From NCBI RefSeq assembly GCF_000774145.1, contig NZ_KN322987.1:1040747-1104746 (forward strand): DNA of 64,000 bases. The letters are read 5' to 3'. How positions within the stretch are numbered: position 1 is the first letter of the stretch; each line of letters opens with the position of its first letter. The DNA is from Pseudomonas mediterranea CFBP 5447 (GTDB lineage: Bacteria; Pseudomonadota; Gammaproteobacteria; Pseudomonadales; Pseudomonadaceae). This document shows, one piece after another, positions 1-9,152 of the stretch. A program made the position numbers and the translations under genes. The notes under the pieces are model-generated. The model did not search any database. It was not told the origin of the DNA and worked only from the letters and a program-made list of their open reading frames with translations.

Positions 1-867
1 ATTTTTCATAAATTTGAACAACTTGAGATCGTTGACATTCAGCAAGACCAACCTTTTCATGCCGAGCTGACACTGCAGGGGTCAGGTCCGGCGCGCACTG
101 CTCGGTTGTCCTCTGGCTCGCAGACAGTTCAACGAGATTCGGTTACCTGTAACGCTGCCAACGACGTGTGCCTGTTACTTATAGAATCAGGCAACACCGT
201 GCTGACACAGGATGGCGGCCAATTGCTTCTTTCGAGCGGAGACCTGATAATTTTCGAAAACACTCGCCCCTATACGTTGGAAATGCTTGAGCGTTTTGAG
301 CACTCAATGCTTCTATGCCATAAGAGGAACTATGCCGTTGAACTGGGATTCATCGAAAGCCACGGTCCAGTCAAGATGAAAGATGGGCCAACTACAGCAC
401 TATTACGACAGTTAGTGCACGGCACCGTGAACACGTCATCCCAAATGAACGACAGTCAAATAGGACACGCCACCTTCGCGGCACTCCATCTGTGCGCTGC
501 GGTCATGGGCCCCAGCACTGAAAACGTAGTCACGCGAGACCGGGTTAGTCAGGCGTTGTTTACACGGATATGCGCCGGTATTCGTGCGTCGCTCAGGGAC
601 CCTACATTGAGCCCAACCACAATAGCCCAGACCCATCAAATATCCCTACGCTACCTTCATAAGCTGTTCGCTCAACATGGCATGCAGGTCATGAAATTCG
701 TTCGGGATGAACGGCTAGCTGGTTGTTCTCGAGAACTTCAGGCAGCGGTAACACGGCCACATCTCGCAGCCTTGGCATCTAAGTGGGGATTTGAAGATGA
801 CAGTAACTTTCGACGGGCCTTCCGAAAAGCGTACGGCTACGCTCCAGGCCAAAGATTTAAGACGTAA
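1..867 (+). CDS. AraC/FeaR-type transcriptional regulator, 5' end cut by window edge
   Basis: The reading frame is open from the first base and ends at TAA 865-867, so the N-terminus lies outside the window. The visible N-terminal part resembles the cupin-like AraC-binding domain of FeaR-type regulators (residues such as QDGGQLLLSSGD followed by IIFENTRPYTLE). The C-terminal hundred residues form the two helix-turn-helix motifs of AraC proteins, with the typical ending WGFEDDSNFRRAFRKAYGYAP. Such proteins activate catabolic genes in response to small aromatic or amine compounds. Its target is unknown; the iac operon 2 kb away on the other strand is a possible but unproven target. Confidence 0.85.
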   Translation: MFHKFEQLEIVDIQQDQPFHAELTLQGSGPARTARLSSGSQTVQRDSVTCNAANDVCLLLIESGNTVLTQDGGQLLLSSGDLIIFENTRPYTLEMLERFEHSMLLCHKRNYAVELGFIESHGPVKMKDGPTTALLRQLVHGTVNTSSQMNDSQIGHATFAALHLCAAVMGPSTENVVTRDRVSQALFTRICAGIRASLRDPTLSPTTIAQTHQISLRYLHKLFAQHGMQVMKFVRDERLAGCSRELQAAVTRPHLAALASKWGFEDDSNFRRAFRKAYGYAPGQRFKT

Positions 868-1213
868 AAAGATAAGCTCTTGTTTGCGTGTTACTTATTG
901 GTTGATCCAATGCCGGATCGGTCTAGTCGCGACATTCTGCCGACAGGGACTGATTGCGACCTTATCGCTCATTCTGCTTTTCGCCCGCACCAGCGTTCAG
1001 CAGGAAGCAAGCGCACTGTTGCTCGAAGTCAGAGCGTGACTACGTAATCGTGCAGCGCCGTCACGCTCCCTACAAAGGCGCCTTATTCAGCGAAGCAATA
1101 TAGCCCAACCTACACCTATCGATTTGCACGATTAGGCTCTGTACGAAATCAGATGAAACCCATTGAACCCAGCAATTGTCGGGACTCAAGTCCGCGTTCA
1201 TCATAGGCAGGAG

Positions 1214-1380
1214 CCCACGACAGCCAAGCGGTACGAACTTCCCGACTTAGCCCGGGATTTGGTTGCGGACATTTTCAGTGAACCCCGCCGGAACGGACGC
1301 CCACGGATAGATGATCGGCTGATACCCAACGGCGTGCTTTGGGTGCTCTGTCCGGGCGCTGCCTGGCGCGACATGGCCGA
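1214..1380 (+). pseudogene. IS5-family transposase, N-terminal fragment
   Basis: The translation KRYELPDLARDLVADIF, then RPRIDDRLIPNGVLWVLC and GAAWRDMAERF matches the first 55 or so residues of IS5/IS427-group transposases. Homology stops abruptly after the ERF residues, and the following sequence is unrelated. The DDE catalytic region is absent, so this is a dead remnant. It marks past insertion between the AraC gene and the iac region. Confidence 0.75.
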
Positions 1381-1539
1381 GCGCTTCTTCCACGAGCATT
1401 CCGGTGCCCTGCTCAAGCAACTGGGCAAGGTCTGCGACAGTACTCGACGCATTGGCGCATAGCTTTCTCCCCGTCCACACTCTACGGCGTGCTACCGAAG
1501 CTGAACCGGCGCCTGCGCAGCGACGCCGGCTCGGGTTAC

Positions 1540-1741
1540 CATCGTCCTAATCAGCGCGGGCATCGGCATCACCCTGGTGCCGACCACGGTGCAGGTGATG
1601 CACTGCGTCGACGTCAACTACGCGCCGCGGCAGGGAACGCAAGCCAACTTGCCAATCATCAGCCAGCGTATCGGCGACGCCTCGTCGGCGCTCGATCACT
1701 GCCTGGCGCTGGTCGAGCTGTTGCGTGCTCGCCAGCGCTGA
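1540..1741 (+). pseudogene. LysR-family regulator, C-terminal fragment
   Basis: The frame reads ISAGIGITLVPTTVQ and then VDVNYAPR before continuing to a TGA at 1739-1741. This is the usual C-terminal pattern of a LysR effector-binding domain (gly-rich GLGIxLvP followed by VxYxPR). No N-terminal HTH precedes it; upstream is the transposase fragment. It is best read as the tail of a LysR gene cut by insertion and deletion. Confidence 0.5.
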
Positions 1742-1797
1742 GCGCAGAGGAGAAAGTAGCCCGCAATGAAGGGGACGAGCATGAAACAGTTCACCTG

Positions 1798-2421
1798 CTA
1801 CTGCAACGGCGAGAACGCCGCCGGCAGGTAGAGGGTCGAATGCATCTCGCGCAGTTGCGGACCGGAGTTCTCCGGCGGCCAGACGCCATCCGCCACGGCA
1901 CGGGTGCGCACGTCCAGGCGGTGTTCCTGGCTGGCGTAGGGCCAGATGTGCAGGTAGCGCGGGGTACGCCCATCGGTGGCGAAGAAAGCAGCGTAGACAG
2001 CCGAATAGTTCTTCCCGGTGCGCGGGCCGACGGCCTTTTCCCAGCCTGCCATCGTCGGCGCCAAGCCGGAGGCAATCAGGTTGTATTCGCGCAATTCGTA
2101 GAACGGCCCGTGTTTGCCGGGCACCAGGGGTTCGAGAAAAGGGAAGAGCGTGTAGTTTTCCACCTTCATATCGAGCATGAAGGCTTCGATGCCAAAGGGA
2201 TCCGGGGCCTGGAGGAAGCGCTCGCGCTCAGCCTGCCGCGCCGTTTCGTCACGAAAGCCACGCAGCACTGCAACCTGATTCAGTGGGCCGATTTCCGACA
2301 CCCAACAGCCCATCAGCACGCAGCCGTCACGCGCTTCGGCGAGGGTTTGGCGCAGGCATTTCAGCGCTTCGGCCGGTGTGCGTACGCGTAAGGTGAAGGT
2401 GATCATTTCGTAGAGTCGCAT
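1798..2421 (-). CDS. NIPSNAP-family protein
   Basis: A 207-residue protein starting MRLYEMITFTLR, the typical opening of NIPSNAP proteins, which have a ferredoxin-like alpha-beta barrel fold. A second NIPSNAP-like half follows (YELREYNLIASGL, then WPYASQEHRLDVRTRAVADG). The ATG at 2421 is preferred over an upstream start because the family motif begins there. NIPSNAP proteins occur beside many bacterial aromatic catabolic genes, but their biochemical role is unsettled. It lies downstream of iacG on the same strand and is separated from it by insertion debris, so co-transcription with the iac operon is doubtful. Confidence 0.8.
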   Translation of the reverse strand: MRLYEMITFTLRVRTPAEALKCLRQTLAEARDGCVLMGCWVSEIGPLNQVAVLRGFRDETARQAERERFLQAPDPFGIEAFMLDMKVENYTLFPFLEPLVPGKHGPFYELREYNLIASGLAPTMAGWEKAVGPRTGKNYSAVYAAFFATDGRTPRYLHIWPYASQEHRLDVRTRAVADGVWPPENSGPQLREMHSTLYLPAAFSPLQ

Positions 2422-2495
2422 CGTCTTCTCGTAGCTGTGAATGCAGGCGGAGCCGGATCCGCACCCGGACCCGCCGCCGGTCATAACCTGAAGGT

Positions 2496-2578
2496 TTAAG
2501 AGGTGATCAAGCGTTTTTCGTTGTAATCGGCGCCCGACGCCACGCCATTGTCGTAACGGGTCTTCATGTCGACGTTAC
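2496..2578 (-). pseudogene. C-terminal tail of a disrupted gene, possibly an OprD-like porin
   Basis: On the minus strand a frame reads RNVDMKTRYDNGVASGADYN followed by seven more residues and TAA. This pattern resembles the last beta strands of an OprD-type outer membrane porin, but the stretch is too short to be sure. It is cut at its 5' side by the IS5-type fragment. Confidence 0.3.
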
Positions 2579-2683
2579 GCCTTCCCATGGCACCCTCTGA
2601 TTCATCGCGATCAGGAACAGTCTCTTGCGAGTCTGCTTGGGTTTGCAGGCGTAATCGGCGTCGGCGAAGGTCATCTGTTTCAT
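2579..2683 (-). pseudogene. IS5-family transposase, N-terminal fragment
   Basis: Starting at an ATG at 2683 the minus strand reads MKQMTFADADYACKPKQTRK and then LFLIAMNQRVPWEG. This is the conserved N-terminus of the IS5 (IS903/IS1384-like) transposase group. The frame runs out after about 34 residues and abuts the porin-like tail. Only the N-terminus survives, so it is non-functional. Confidence 0.7.
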
Positions 2684-2844
2684 CGGGAACTCAGGCAACG
2701 GGATCGATGTATCTCACCAGACTCGGGAAGTTAAATTCCATTGAGGGTTACTACATCCTGCATGATGAATTCATCATTCATCCTGCAATCCAATTGAATT
2801 AAGAGTTCCTTGGCTGAATGGGCGCGCGGCCCACCTACGGTATC

Positions 2845-3345
2845 TCAGCAGGCCGATCGCGACTGCTCGCCCAAGCGGTGATAGGCACGGTTGAAATACA
2901 CCAGGCCCTCCTGGCTATTTCCGTGGCGAATGCCCAGCACTTCGCAGTAGAAGATGGTGTGCGAGCCCACCTCATGGGCCTGGACGATACGGCAATCGAA
3001 ATTGACCAGGGCGTCTTCCAGCAGCGGTGCGCCGCTTTCCAGGATGCTCCAGCTGGCCTGGGCGAATCGTTGGTCGGAGTCCAGATCTCGGTTGGCGAAC
3101 ACGCCGGAAATATCCTTTAGCTCGGCACTCAACACATTCACGCTGAGCACACCGTTCTGCTTGAAGTGGCCATTGGAGAAAGACGCGCGGTTCATGCACA
3201 CCAACAGCGTCGGCGGCTGGTCGGTGACGCTGCACACGGCCGAGGCGGTGAAGCCCCAGCGCCCGGCTGCACCGTCGGTAGTGATTACTGAAACGGCGCC
3301 GCCCAGCAGCGCCATGGCATTACGAAAACCTGTGGTATCAACCAT
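2845..3345 (-). CDS. iacG: IacG, flavin reductase of auxin degradation
   Basis: A 166-residue flavin reductase-like FMN-binding protein. The fold signature is visible in MALLGGAVSVITTDG near residue 10, then GFTASAVCSVTDQPPTLLVC and NGVLSVNVL. In the iac pathway it is thought to supply reduced flavin to the oxygenase IacA. It is the last gene of the nine-gene operon, 17 bp after iacF, and identification rests on both family and operon order. NAD(P)H:flavin reductases of this size work as soluble homodimers. Confidence 0.88.
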   Translation of the reverse strand: MVDTTGFRNAMALLGGAVSVITTDGAAGRWGFTASAVCSVTDQPPTLLVCMNRASFSNGHFKQNGVLSVNVLSAELKDISGVFANRDLDSDQRFAQASWSILESGAPLLEDALVNFDCRIVQAHEVGSHTIFYCEVLGIRHGNSQEGLVYFNRAYHRLGEQSRSAC

Positions 3346-3362
3346 GATGTTGCCCTCGCTTC

Positions 3363-4322
3363 TCAGATATCCAGCACCAGTTTTTTCGACTTGGCACGCG
3401 AACAGCAGACCAGAATCTGGTCATTGGCGGCCTTCTCGTCATCGCTCAGATAGAAGTCGCGGTGATCCGGTTCACCCTCCAGCACATCGCACAAGCAAGT
3501 ACCGCAGACGCCCTGCTCGCAGGATATGTCTACCTGGATGCCTACACTTGCGAGGGCATTGACGATGCTCTGGCCTTCGGCTACTTGAACACTCTTGCCG
3601 CTACGCTGAGCCACCACCTCGAAGCTATCGCCACTGACATCGACCTCCACCTGGAAGTACTCGCGGTGGATGTGATCCTCGGTGTAGCCGGCCTGGCGCG
3701 CCCCTCCGATGACCCAATCCATGAAACCGCTCGGGCCGCACACGTAGACGTGCACGCCAGCGCCTGGCTGGCCGAGTACGGCCGGCAGGTCGAGCTTCTG
3801 TGCATCGCCTTCGTCATCGAAGTGGGTGCGCACGCAGGCGGCGAAGTCAGCGCCTGCCAGTTCGTCCAGGAACGCCGAGCGCTGACGCGAACGTCCGCAG
3901 TAGTGCAGCTCGAACGGGCTGTCCTGTGCGGTCAGTTGATGCGCCATGGCGATCATCGGGGTGATGCCGATACCACCGCCGATGAGGATCGAGCGGCTGG
4001 CGTCAGCGGCCAGGGGAAACAAGTTGCGCGGCATGCCGATACTGATATGGGCGCCTTCGCTGAGCTGCTCGTGGACGGCCACCGAGCCGCCGCGCGAGGC
4101 CGGATCACGCAGCACGCCGAGGCGGTAGACGGCGGCATTGGCCGGATCACCGCATAGAGAATACTGGCGCACCAGGCCGGGCTTGAGGTGGACATCGACA
4201 TGGGCACCGGCCTCGAAGGCCGGCAGATTGCTGCCCGTCGGATCGGCGAGGTCGAGGATTACCACGCCCTCGCCTTGTTCCTGCCGCTTGCGCACCACCA
4301 GGTTCAACACTTGCTCAGTCAT
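3363..4322 (-). CDS. iacF: IacF, ferredoxin-NAD(P)H reductase of the Rieske oxygenase
   Basis: A 319-residue phthalate-dioxygenase-reductase type protein. It has a flavin-binding domain (RQYSLCGDP near residues 52-60), a nucleotide-binding domain (GGGIGITPM near 113-121), and a C-terminal plant-type 2Fe-2S domain. The cluster ligands are C268, C273, C276 and C306, with the canonical CX4CX2CX29C spacing. It passes electrons from NAD(P)H to the Rieske dioxygenase IacC/IacD. It lies between iacE and iacG in the operon. Confidence 0.9.
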   Translation of the reverse strand: MTEQVLNLVVRKRQEQGEGVVILDLADPTGSNLPAFEAGAHVDVHLKPGLVRQYSLCGDPANAAVYRLGVLRDPASRGGSVAVHEQLSEGAHISIGMPRNLFPLAADASRSILIGGGIGITPMIAMAHQLTAQDSPFELHYCGRSRQRSAFLDELAGADFAACVRTHFDDEGDAQKLDLPAVLGQPGAGVHVYVCGPSGFMDWVIGGARQAGYTEDHIHREYFQVEVDVSGDSFEVVAQRSGKSVQVAEGQSIVNALASVGIQVDISCEQGVCGTCLCDVLEGEPDHRDFYLSDDEKAANDQILVCCSRAKSKKLVLDI

Positions 4323-4439
4323 ACTAACCTTCCCGCACCCTTAGAGGTGCTGATTGTTCTCGTTCATTACAGTCCGCAGCTCGCACGCGCGGCATTCTTT
4401 CGTCTGCCCGGCACGGCCGAAGGCCAAGTCGGGCGGGGT

Positions 4440-5180
4440 TCAACGCATGAACAGGCCACCGTTCACATCCCAAGTGGCCCCAGTAGTGAAGTAGGCTTCC
4501 GGGCGCGCCAGCTGAACAACCAGGTCACCGAGGAAATCGGCATCGCCCAGGCGCTTCACCGGGATATTGGCTAGCAGCCCGGCCATGCGCTCCGGCGGCA
4601 GCGCAGCATGCACGACGGGCGACTCGATGGGGCCGGGGGCGATGGCGTTGACCGTCACCCCGGCTCCTGCCAGCTCCTTGGCGAATATTTTGGTCAGGGT
4701 GACGATGGCACCCTTAGAGGCGGCGTAATGCGCCCCCGTAACGGTGCCGCCGTTCTGCCCGGCCAGCGAGGCCATGTTGATAATCCGCCCGTAGCCAGCC
4801 GCAGCCATGTAACCGCCAAGCACCTGGCAGCCGAGAAAGATGCTGCGGGTGTTGAGGCTCATGACCTGGTCGAACTCTTCGGGGCTGATTTGCATGACCG
4901 GCGTGGTGCGGGTCATCGCAGCGCTATTGACCGCCACATGCAGCGCGCCCCAGCGCGCCCGCACGGCAGTCAGTGCCGCCTCGAAGTCGGCCTTGCTGGC
5001 GACGTCGAGCTGTAGTGCCAGGCTACGCTGGCCGCTCGGATCGAGGCGGTCTGCGGCGGCCTGAGCACGCTCCAGCGACAGGTCAGTGATCACTAGCGCA
5101 TAACCGGCCGCGAACAGACGGCTGGCGATAGACAGACCGAGGCCCTGGGCAGCGCCGGTGACTAATGCTACTTGGCTCAT
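4440..5180 (-). CDS. iacE: IacE, short-chain dehydrogenase/reductase
   Basis: A 246-residue classical SDR with the Rossmann motif TGAAQGLG at residues 8-15 and the catalytic set N110, S138, Y152 and K156 (HYAASKGA). In the iac cluster IacE is assigned to the oxidation or reduction of an early hydroxylated or keto intermediate of indole-3-acetate. It starts 10 bp after iacD stops. The 117-bp gap to iacF is the widest within the operon after iacC-iacD spacing and contains no recognisable gene. Confidence 0.88.
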   Translation of the reverse strand: MSQVALVTGAAQGLGLSIASRLFAAGYALVITDLSLERAQAAADRLDPSGQRSLALQLDVASKADFEAALTAVRARWGALHVAVNSAAMTRTTPVMQISPEEFDQVMSLNTRSIFLGCQVLGGYMAAAGYGRIINMASLAGQNGGTVTGAHYAASKGAIVTLTKIFAKELAGAGVTVNAIAPGPIESPVVHAALPPERMAGLLANIPVKRLGDADFLGDLVVQLARPEAYFTTGATWDVNGGLFMR

Positions 5181-5190
5181 GGTGGGCCTC

Positions 5191-5667
5191 TTAGAGGATG
5201 TAGCCGATACCGGCGAGGGTATCGGTGGAGTTGATCAGCTGGATCAGCTTGCGCTGAATCTTGAAGCTGTCGCCGTCGCGCTTGAGCTCGAAGGTGACGT
5301 CAGCGGTGTAGTGCTTGAGCACATCCTTGCGAAACTCGCGCAGGTTCTGTGCGCAGCGCACGGTGACCACACCGCCGTCCTCGCCGAGCACGCGAAAGCG
5401 CGATAGGCCGCGCACGGTGCGTGCACGCGGACTGGTGGAGATGGACTCGCCGCCGATCAGGCGCTGCACGCGCAACTGGCGCATGTGATGGTCGTCGTAG
5501 GCGTAGTTGAGGGTGTTCTCGAAATCGGTCTCGTTGGGATCGATAGGGATGACGTAAGTCCCCTTGTCGGCCCACAGGTTCAGCCAGGCGTCGAAATCGC
5601 CGTGGTCGAGCATGTCCGCTTCCTGCCAGATGAAGGCGCTGACGTGGTTGAGCAGTTCAAGATTCAT
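5191..5667 (-). CDS. iacD: IacD, Rieske dioxygenase small (beta) subunit
   Basis: A 158-residue ring-hydroxylating dioxygenase beta subunit with the expected NTF2-like fold (FIWQEADMLDHGDFDAWLNL near the start, and a later SRFRVLG stretch). The ATG at 5667 is chosen because AAGAGA lies just upstream of it; a TTG five codons earlier is the alternative. The beta subunit has no metal site and stabilises the alpha3beta3 hexamer with IacC. Confidence 0.88.
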   Translation of the reverse strand: MNLELLNHVSAFIWQEADMLDHGDFDAWLNLWADKGTYVIPIDPNETDFENTLNYAYDDHHMRQLRVQRLIGGESISTSPRARTVRGLSRFRVLGEDGGVVTVRCAQNLREFRKDVLKHYTADVTFELKRDGDSFKIQRKLIQLINSTDTLAGIGYIL

Positions 5668-5734
5668 ATTGATTCTCTTCAAATAGGTGCGTGACGGGCC
5701 CCTCTCACCCTTACGGGCAGAGGGGCGCGATGGC

Positions 5735-7015
5735 TCAGGCCGACATCATCTTTTTCCACTGCTGGTAGGCCGCGCGCATGCCGGTCTCTGCACTCACGTC
5801 ACTGACCAGCCCGTCTTCGCTCGGCCTCTCGCCGGTCAGGCCGCGATTGAGCATGATCCACAGGTCCCTGCCGGCCTGGGCGCCCTTCTGCACGCGCTCC
5901 CAGGCCTCGGAATCGTCCGGGGTGCCGAAGCCCATCGGGCCTTGGAAGTGCTCGTGCAGGCGCAGGCGGTAGCGGTTGGCCGAGGACGGACCGCCGTCCA
6001 TGGTGATCACCGCGTGGTGGATCTCGGTCTCGTTCACCGAGACCGGCTGCAGCACGCGGAAGAAGGCCATGGAGCAGGCGACGTTGGGGAACAGGTTGAG
6101 GTTGAAGCCCGAGCCGCCGACGGCACGGACGATTCGACGCACTTGTTGTTCCTCGATGCCTTCGTCACGCAGCTCCTGCGCCAGCGCCTCGAAGCGCTCG
6201 GGGATCGCCTTATCCAGATCGGCTTCCAGGTCCACTAGGTCGGGGATCATCACTATCACGCTGTGACCATTGCCAAGATCCTCGACGTAGCCGGGGCCTT
6301 CGACGAAATCGAACAGCTTCAGGGTCTGCTCGTCCACTGAGGACAGGAAAGACTTGTGCACCAGCGGGAAGTGGTAGGCGTCGGTGGTGTTCTCCAACTG
6401 GATCTTCCAGTTGCCGGGGAAGCGAAAACGATGCTCGCCGGATACCTTCACGCCATAGCCGGCGCCCTGCTTCATGAACAGATCGATCCACTTGCGCGCC
6501 GCGCCGAGGAAGTCTTCCAGCGGCTCGATGTCATTCTTGAAGGTGGCGAAGATCATGCCGTTGTATTGCTCGACGCGCAGGCTGACCAGCGGCAACTCGC
6601 CCTTGTCCAGGCAGTCGGCGTAGCTCTCCGGGTGCGGCACGCCGCGCAGGCTGCCATCGAGGGCGTAGCTCCAACCGTGGTAGGGGCAGACGAAGCTGTT
6701 GGCCTTGCCCTTCTTGTGCTCGCAGACGGTGGCGCCACGGTGACGGCAGCGATTGAGCAGCACGTGTACGTCCTTCTTGCGGTCACGTACGACGATGACC
6801 GGTTGCTTGCCGATGAAGGTGCTCTTGTAGCTGCCGTTGTCGGGAATCTCACTCGCGTGCGCCACCCACACCCAGGTGCTGTAGAACACCTTCTCCAGCT
6901 CTTCATCGAAGAGGCGTGCGTCGGTATACAGGGAGGTGTGCACGCGGTCATGCAGCACCAGGTCGGCCGGCGAGCTGGCCAGGTTCACGGTTTCGATCAG
7001 GTTGGTCACGGTCAC
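5735..7015 (-). CDS. iacC: IacC, Rieske dioxygenase large (alpha) subunit
   Basis: A 426-residue aromatic-ring-hydroxylating dioxygenase alpha subunit. The Rieske ligands are C90 and H92 (CRHRG) and C110 and H113 (CPYHGW). The mononuclear iron site shows D212, H215 and H220 in TTDAYHFPLVH. In the established iac pathway IacC/D with IacF act on the oxidised indole intermediate (2-oxindole-3-acetate derivative) on the way to catechol. All key residues are intact and the length is normal. Confidence 0.92.
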   Translation of the reverse strand: MTVTNLIETVNLASSPADLVLHDRVHTSLYTDARLFDEELEKVFYSTWVWVAHASEIPDNGSYKSTFIGKQPVIVVRDRKKDVHVLLNRCRHRGATVCEHKKGKANSFVCPYHGWSYALDGSLRGVPHPESYADCLDKGELPLVSLRVEQYNGMIFATFKNDIEPLEDFLGAARKWIDLFMKQGAGYGVKVSGEHRFRFPGNWKIQLENTTDAYHFPLVHKSFLSSVDEQTLKLFDFVEGPGYVEDLGNGHSVIVMIPDLVDLEADLDKAIPERFEALAQELRDEGIEEQQVRRIVRAVGGSGFNLNLFPNVACSMAFFRVLQPVSVNETEIHHAVITMDGGPSSANRYRLRLHEHFQGPMGFGTPDDSEAWERVQKGAQAGRDLWIMLNRGLTGERPSEDGLVSDVSAETGMRAAYQQWKKMMSA

Positions 7016-7048
7016 TCCTCGTCGGCGCAGGTCACCGACTCATAAAAG

Positions 7049-7564
7049 TCATTCTTCGGTCTGCCCCGGCACGGGCAGGTGGGCATCGCTGTTCCATGCA
7101 TCGACCGGGCGGCCGAACAAGTTCTCGGTCTGGAAATGAGCCATGCGCCAAACGCCTTCCTCTTCGCGAAAACGCACCGTCAGTTGCGCCGCGTTCAGAT
7201 GTGATGCGCCAGTGGCGAAGGTAGAAGTCTGCAACAACATCCAACTTCCGCAGGCCTCGTCCCCCTCCACACGGATCAGCTCCGAACAGAGGAAATGCAC
7301 GTTGAGGGCGAAGTGCGCCGGCTCGGTCATGTAGCCGGCGAACATCGCGCGGATTGCCTCTCGCCCCCGATAGCTGCCAAAGCTCTTTGCATACTTGGCG
7401 CCCTTGCCCTCCCAGATGGCGTCGGCGGTGAACAACCCTGCCAGTTCGTCTAACGGGGTGCGCGCGTCGATCGCATCGCACAGCACCATGTAGCGGTTCA
7501 TGCAGGCACGCACGGCGCTCTCGCTTTCCAGCTGGCGCAGGCGGGCTTCGAGGGATCGGCTCAT
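7049..7564 (-). CDS. iacI: IacI, SnoaL-like/NTF2-fold protein
   Basis: A 171-residue SnoaL-like protein of the NTF2 superfamily. The N-terminal helix region carries YMVLCDAIDARTPLDELAGL, followed by FTADAIWEG and GREAIRAMFAGY, a typical SnoaL_4 pattern. IacI belongs to the iac set but its reaction is not settled; hydrolase or isomerase roles have been proposed for such folds. It sits between iacB (4 bp away) and iacC (33 bp away), consistent with the iacHABICDEFG order. Confidence 0.85.
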   Translation of the reverse strand: MSRSLEARLRQLESESAVRACMNRYMVLCDAIDARTPLDELAGLFTADAIWEGKGAKYAKSFGSYRGREAIRAMFAGYMTEPAHFALNVHFLCSELIRVEGDEACGSWMLLQTSTFATGASHLNAAQLTVRFREEEGVWRMAHFQTENLFGRPVDAWNSDAHLPVPGQTEE

Positions 7565-7567
7565 GGG

Positions 7568-7930
7568 TCAGGTCCTCTGGATAATCAGTTCGCGACCGGT
7601 ACGCGCTTCCACCTTGCAGTAGCGCCACAGTTTGTAAGGGCCGGTGCCCACCGCGGTGGTACGGAACAGGTTGCAGGCGGCGTGTACCGTCTCGATGTCC
7701 GGTACGTCGGCCAGCAGATAGGTGGTCCAGGGGTAGCCGGTGGATGGGCCGACCATGCTTTGATCGTCGTCCATGTTGCCGAGCACCTTCACTCCGGGCA
7801 GATCGTGGATGCCGTTCCACATGGCGCTGACCGCCGCCCAGACTTCCAGTTGCTCTTCACGTGGGGCATCGAAGAAGTTCTGGTTGACGCCTATGCAGAA
7901 CAGGACACGCAGAGTTTTTTTCTCAGTCAT
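7568..7930 (-). CDS. iacB: IacB, small accessory protein of auxin degradation
   Basis: A 120-residue protein starting MTEKKTLRVLFCIGVNQNFF, with a later EVWAAVSAMWNGIHDLPGVK. It has no recognisable catalytic motif. Its position between iacA and iacI matches IacB, a small protein reported in iac clusters and proposed to help IacA at the first step. The ATG at 7930 is used; in-frame TTG and GTG codons lie four and three codons upstream. Confidence 0.8.
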   Translation of the reverse strand: MTEKKTLRVLFCIGVNQNFFDAPREEQLEVWAAVSAMWNGIHDLPGVKVLGNMDDDQSMVGPSTGYPWTTYLLADVPDIETVHAACNLFRTTAVGTGPYKLWRYCKVEARTGRELIIQRT

Positions 7931-7956
7931 CGCAATCACCAATTGTTAGTTTTCGA

Positions 7957-9129
7957 TTACAGGTAGCCAGGCATCGGCTTGCCGCCGAAGAAAATCGCGC
8001 CGGCGCTCTGGTAGGTCACGTCGCCCATGAAGGCGTGTTGGGTAACCACCTGGGCGTCGTTGACGAAGCGCGCCAGAGGACTGTGGCGGTAGACACCGGT
8101 CATGCCCGAGAGCATCTGCGCAGTGCGCGCCACCTCGGCCGACACACGGGTAGCATGGGTGGAGGACAGTCGCAGCAGGTTGGTCTGCTCGACACTCACC
8201 GTATCGCCGGCCAGCACGCTGGCCCAGACGTTCTCCATGGCTTCGTAGAACCAGGCACGGGCAGCGCGCAGCTCGGCTTCGGCCTTGGCAACCTGCATTT
8301 GCGCAAGCGGGCGATCTGCCAGGACCGGCGCGCCGGTAACGGAGAAGCGGCCGCTGGCCATGTCGGCCAAGTAGTCCAGCGCGGCGCGCGCAACACCGAG
8401 GCCGACCACGGACAGCACCTGAGCGGCAAAGGACAATGAGGGATAGCGGAACAGTGGTTCGTCGAGGTTGGCCGGACCGCCACGGACAAAGGTCCAGTCC
8501 TCGGGCACCACTACGCCGTCGATCACCAGGTCATGGCTGCCGGTACCGATCAGGCCGACCACATCCCAAGTCTCATCGATCCGCACCTTTTCACGCGGCA
8601 TCACCGCCAGACGCGGCAAGCCTACTGTGTCGCCGTTCTTCGGGCTGATGCCGACGCCGATCAGGCTGGCCCCCACGCAGCCGCTGGAGAATTTCCAACG
8701 TCCGCTGACCTTGAGGCCGCCGTCGACGAACTCCGCCGGTTGCGGCGGGAAGATGCCGCCCGCGAAGACCACGTCGGGGCCGTCGGCATAGATTTTTTTC
8801 AGAGTCTCTAAGGGCAGAGCCGCCAGGTACACCGGGTTCATGCCGAAGCTGGCGACCCAGCCGGCGGAACCGTCGGCGGCAGAGACATCTTCCACCATCT
8901 CGCAGAACTCCATGGGGCTGCGCTGCTCGCCGCCGAAGCGCGTGGGTACCAGGGCGCGGTAGACGCCAAGCTCCTTGAAACGCGCGATGACGTCATGGGA
9001 GATATAGCGCTGCTGATCGAACTCCTCGCGCCGAGCGCGCTCACGAATATCGGTCAGCAGGGCCCGAAAAGCTTCATTCGCAGTAATCGGGGCAAGGCGC
9101 TGGTGATCCAGCTGGCTTAGGGAAGACAT
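7957..9129 (-). CDS. iacA: IacA, flavin-dependent indole-3-acetate oxygenase (acyl-CoA dehydrogenase fold)
   Basis: A 390-residue member of the acyl-CoA dehydrogenase-like flavin monooxygenase group (HpaH/HsaA/indole oxygenase type). Visible family blocks include GGEQRSPMEFCEMVEDVS, the substrate/FAD region ADGSAGWVASFG, GRWKFSSGCVGAS, and the C-terminal VNDAQVVTQHAFMGDVTYQS. IacA starts auxin degradation by oxidising the indole ring using reduced flavin from IacG. The ATG at 9129 follows a clear TGGAG; the longer open frame upstream overlaps iacH and is not coding. Confidence 0.9.
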   Translation of the reverse strand: MSSLSQLDHQRLAPITANEAFRALLTDIRERARREEFDQQRYISHDVIARFKELGVYRALVPTRFGGEQRSPMEFCEMVEDVSAADGSAGWVASFGMNPVYLAALPLETLKKIYADGPDVVFAGGIFPPQPAEFVDGGLKVSGRWKFSSGCVGASLIGVGISPKNGDTVGLPRLAVMPREKVRIDETWDVVGLIGTGSHDLVIDGVVVPEDWTFVRGGPANLDEPLFRYPSLSFAAQVLSVVGLGVARAALDYLADMASGRFSVTGAPVLADRPLAQMQVAKAEAELRAARAWFYEAMENVWASVLAGDTVSVEQTNLLRLSSTHATRVSAEVARTAQMLSGMTGVYRHSPLARFVNDAQVVTQHAFMGDVTYQSAGAIFFGGKPMPGYL

Positions 9130-9152
9130 GGGCTTCTCCAGGATGGGCACGG

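Noticed and set aside
1339..2391. Long plus-strand frame of 350 codons across the transposase fragment, LysR remnant and NIPSNAP gene
   Set aside because: It runs antisense to the NIPSNAP gene and switches between unrelated remnants; its translation has no family likeness and a high-GC shadow composition.
5687..7045. Plus-strand frames of 183 and 229 codons opposite iacC
   Set aside because: The Rieske dioxygenase on the other strand is complete with all metal ligands; these are shadow frames of a GC-rich gene.
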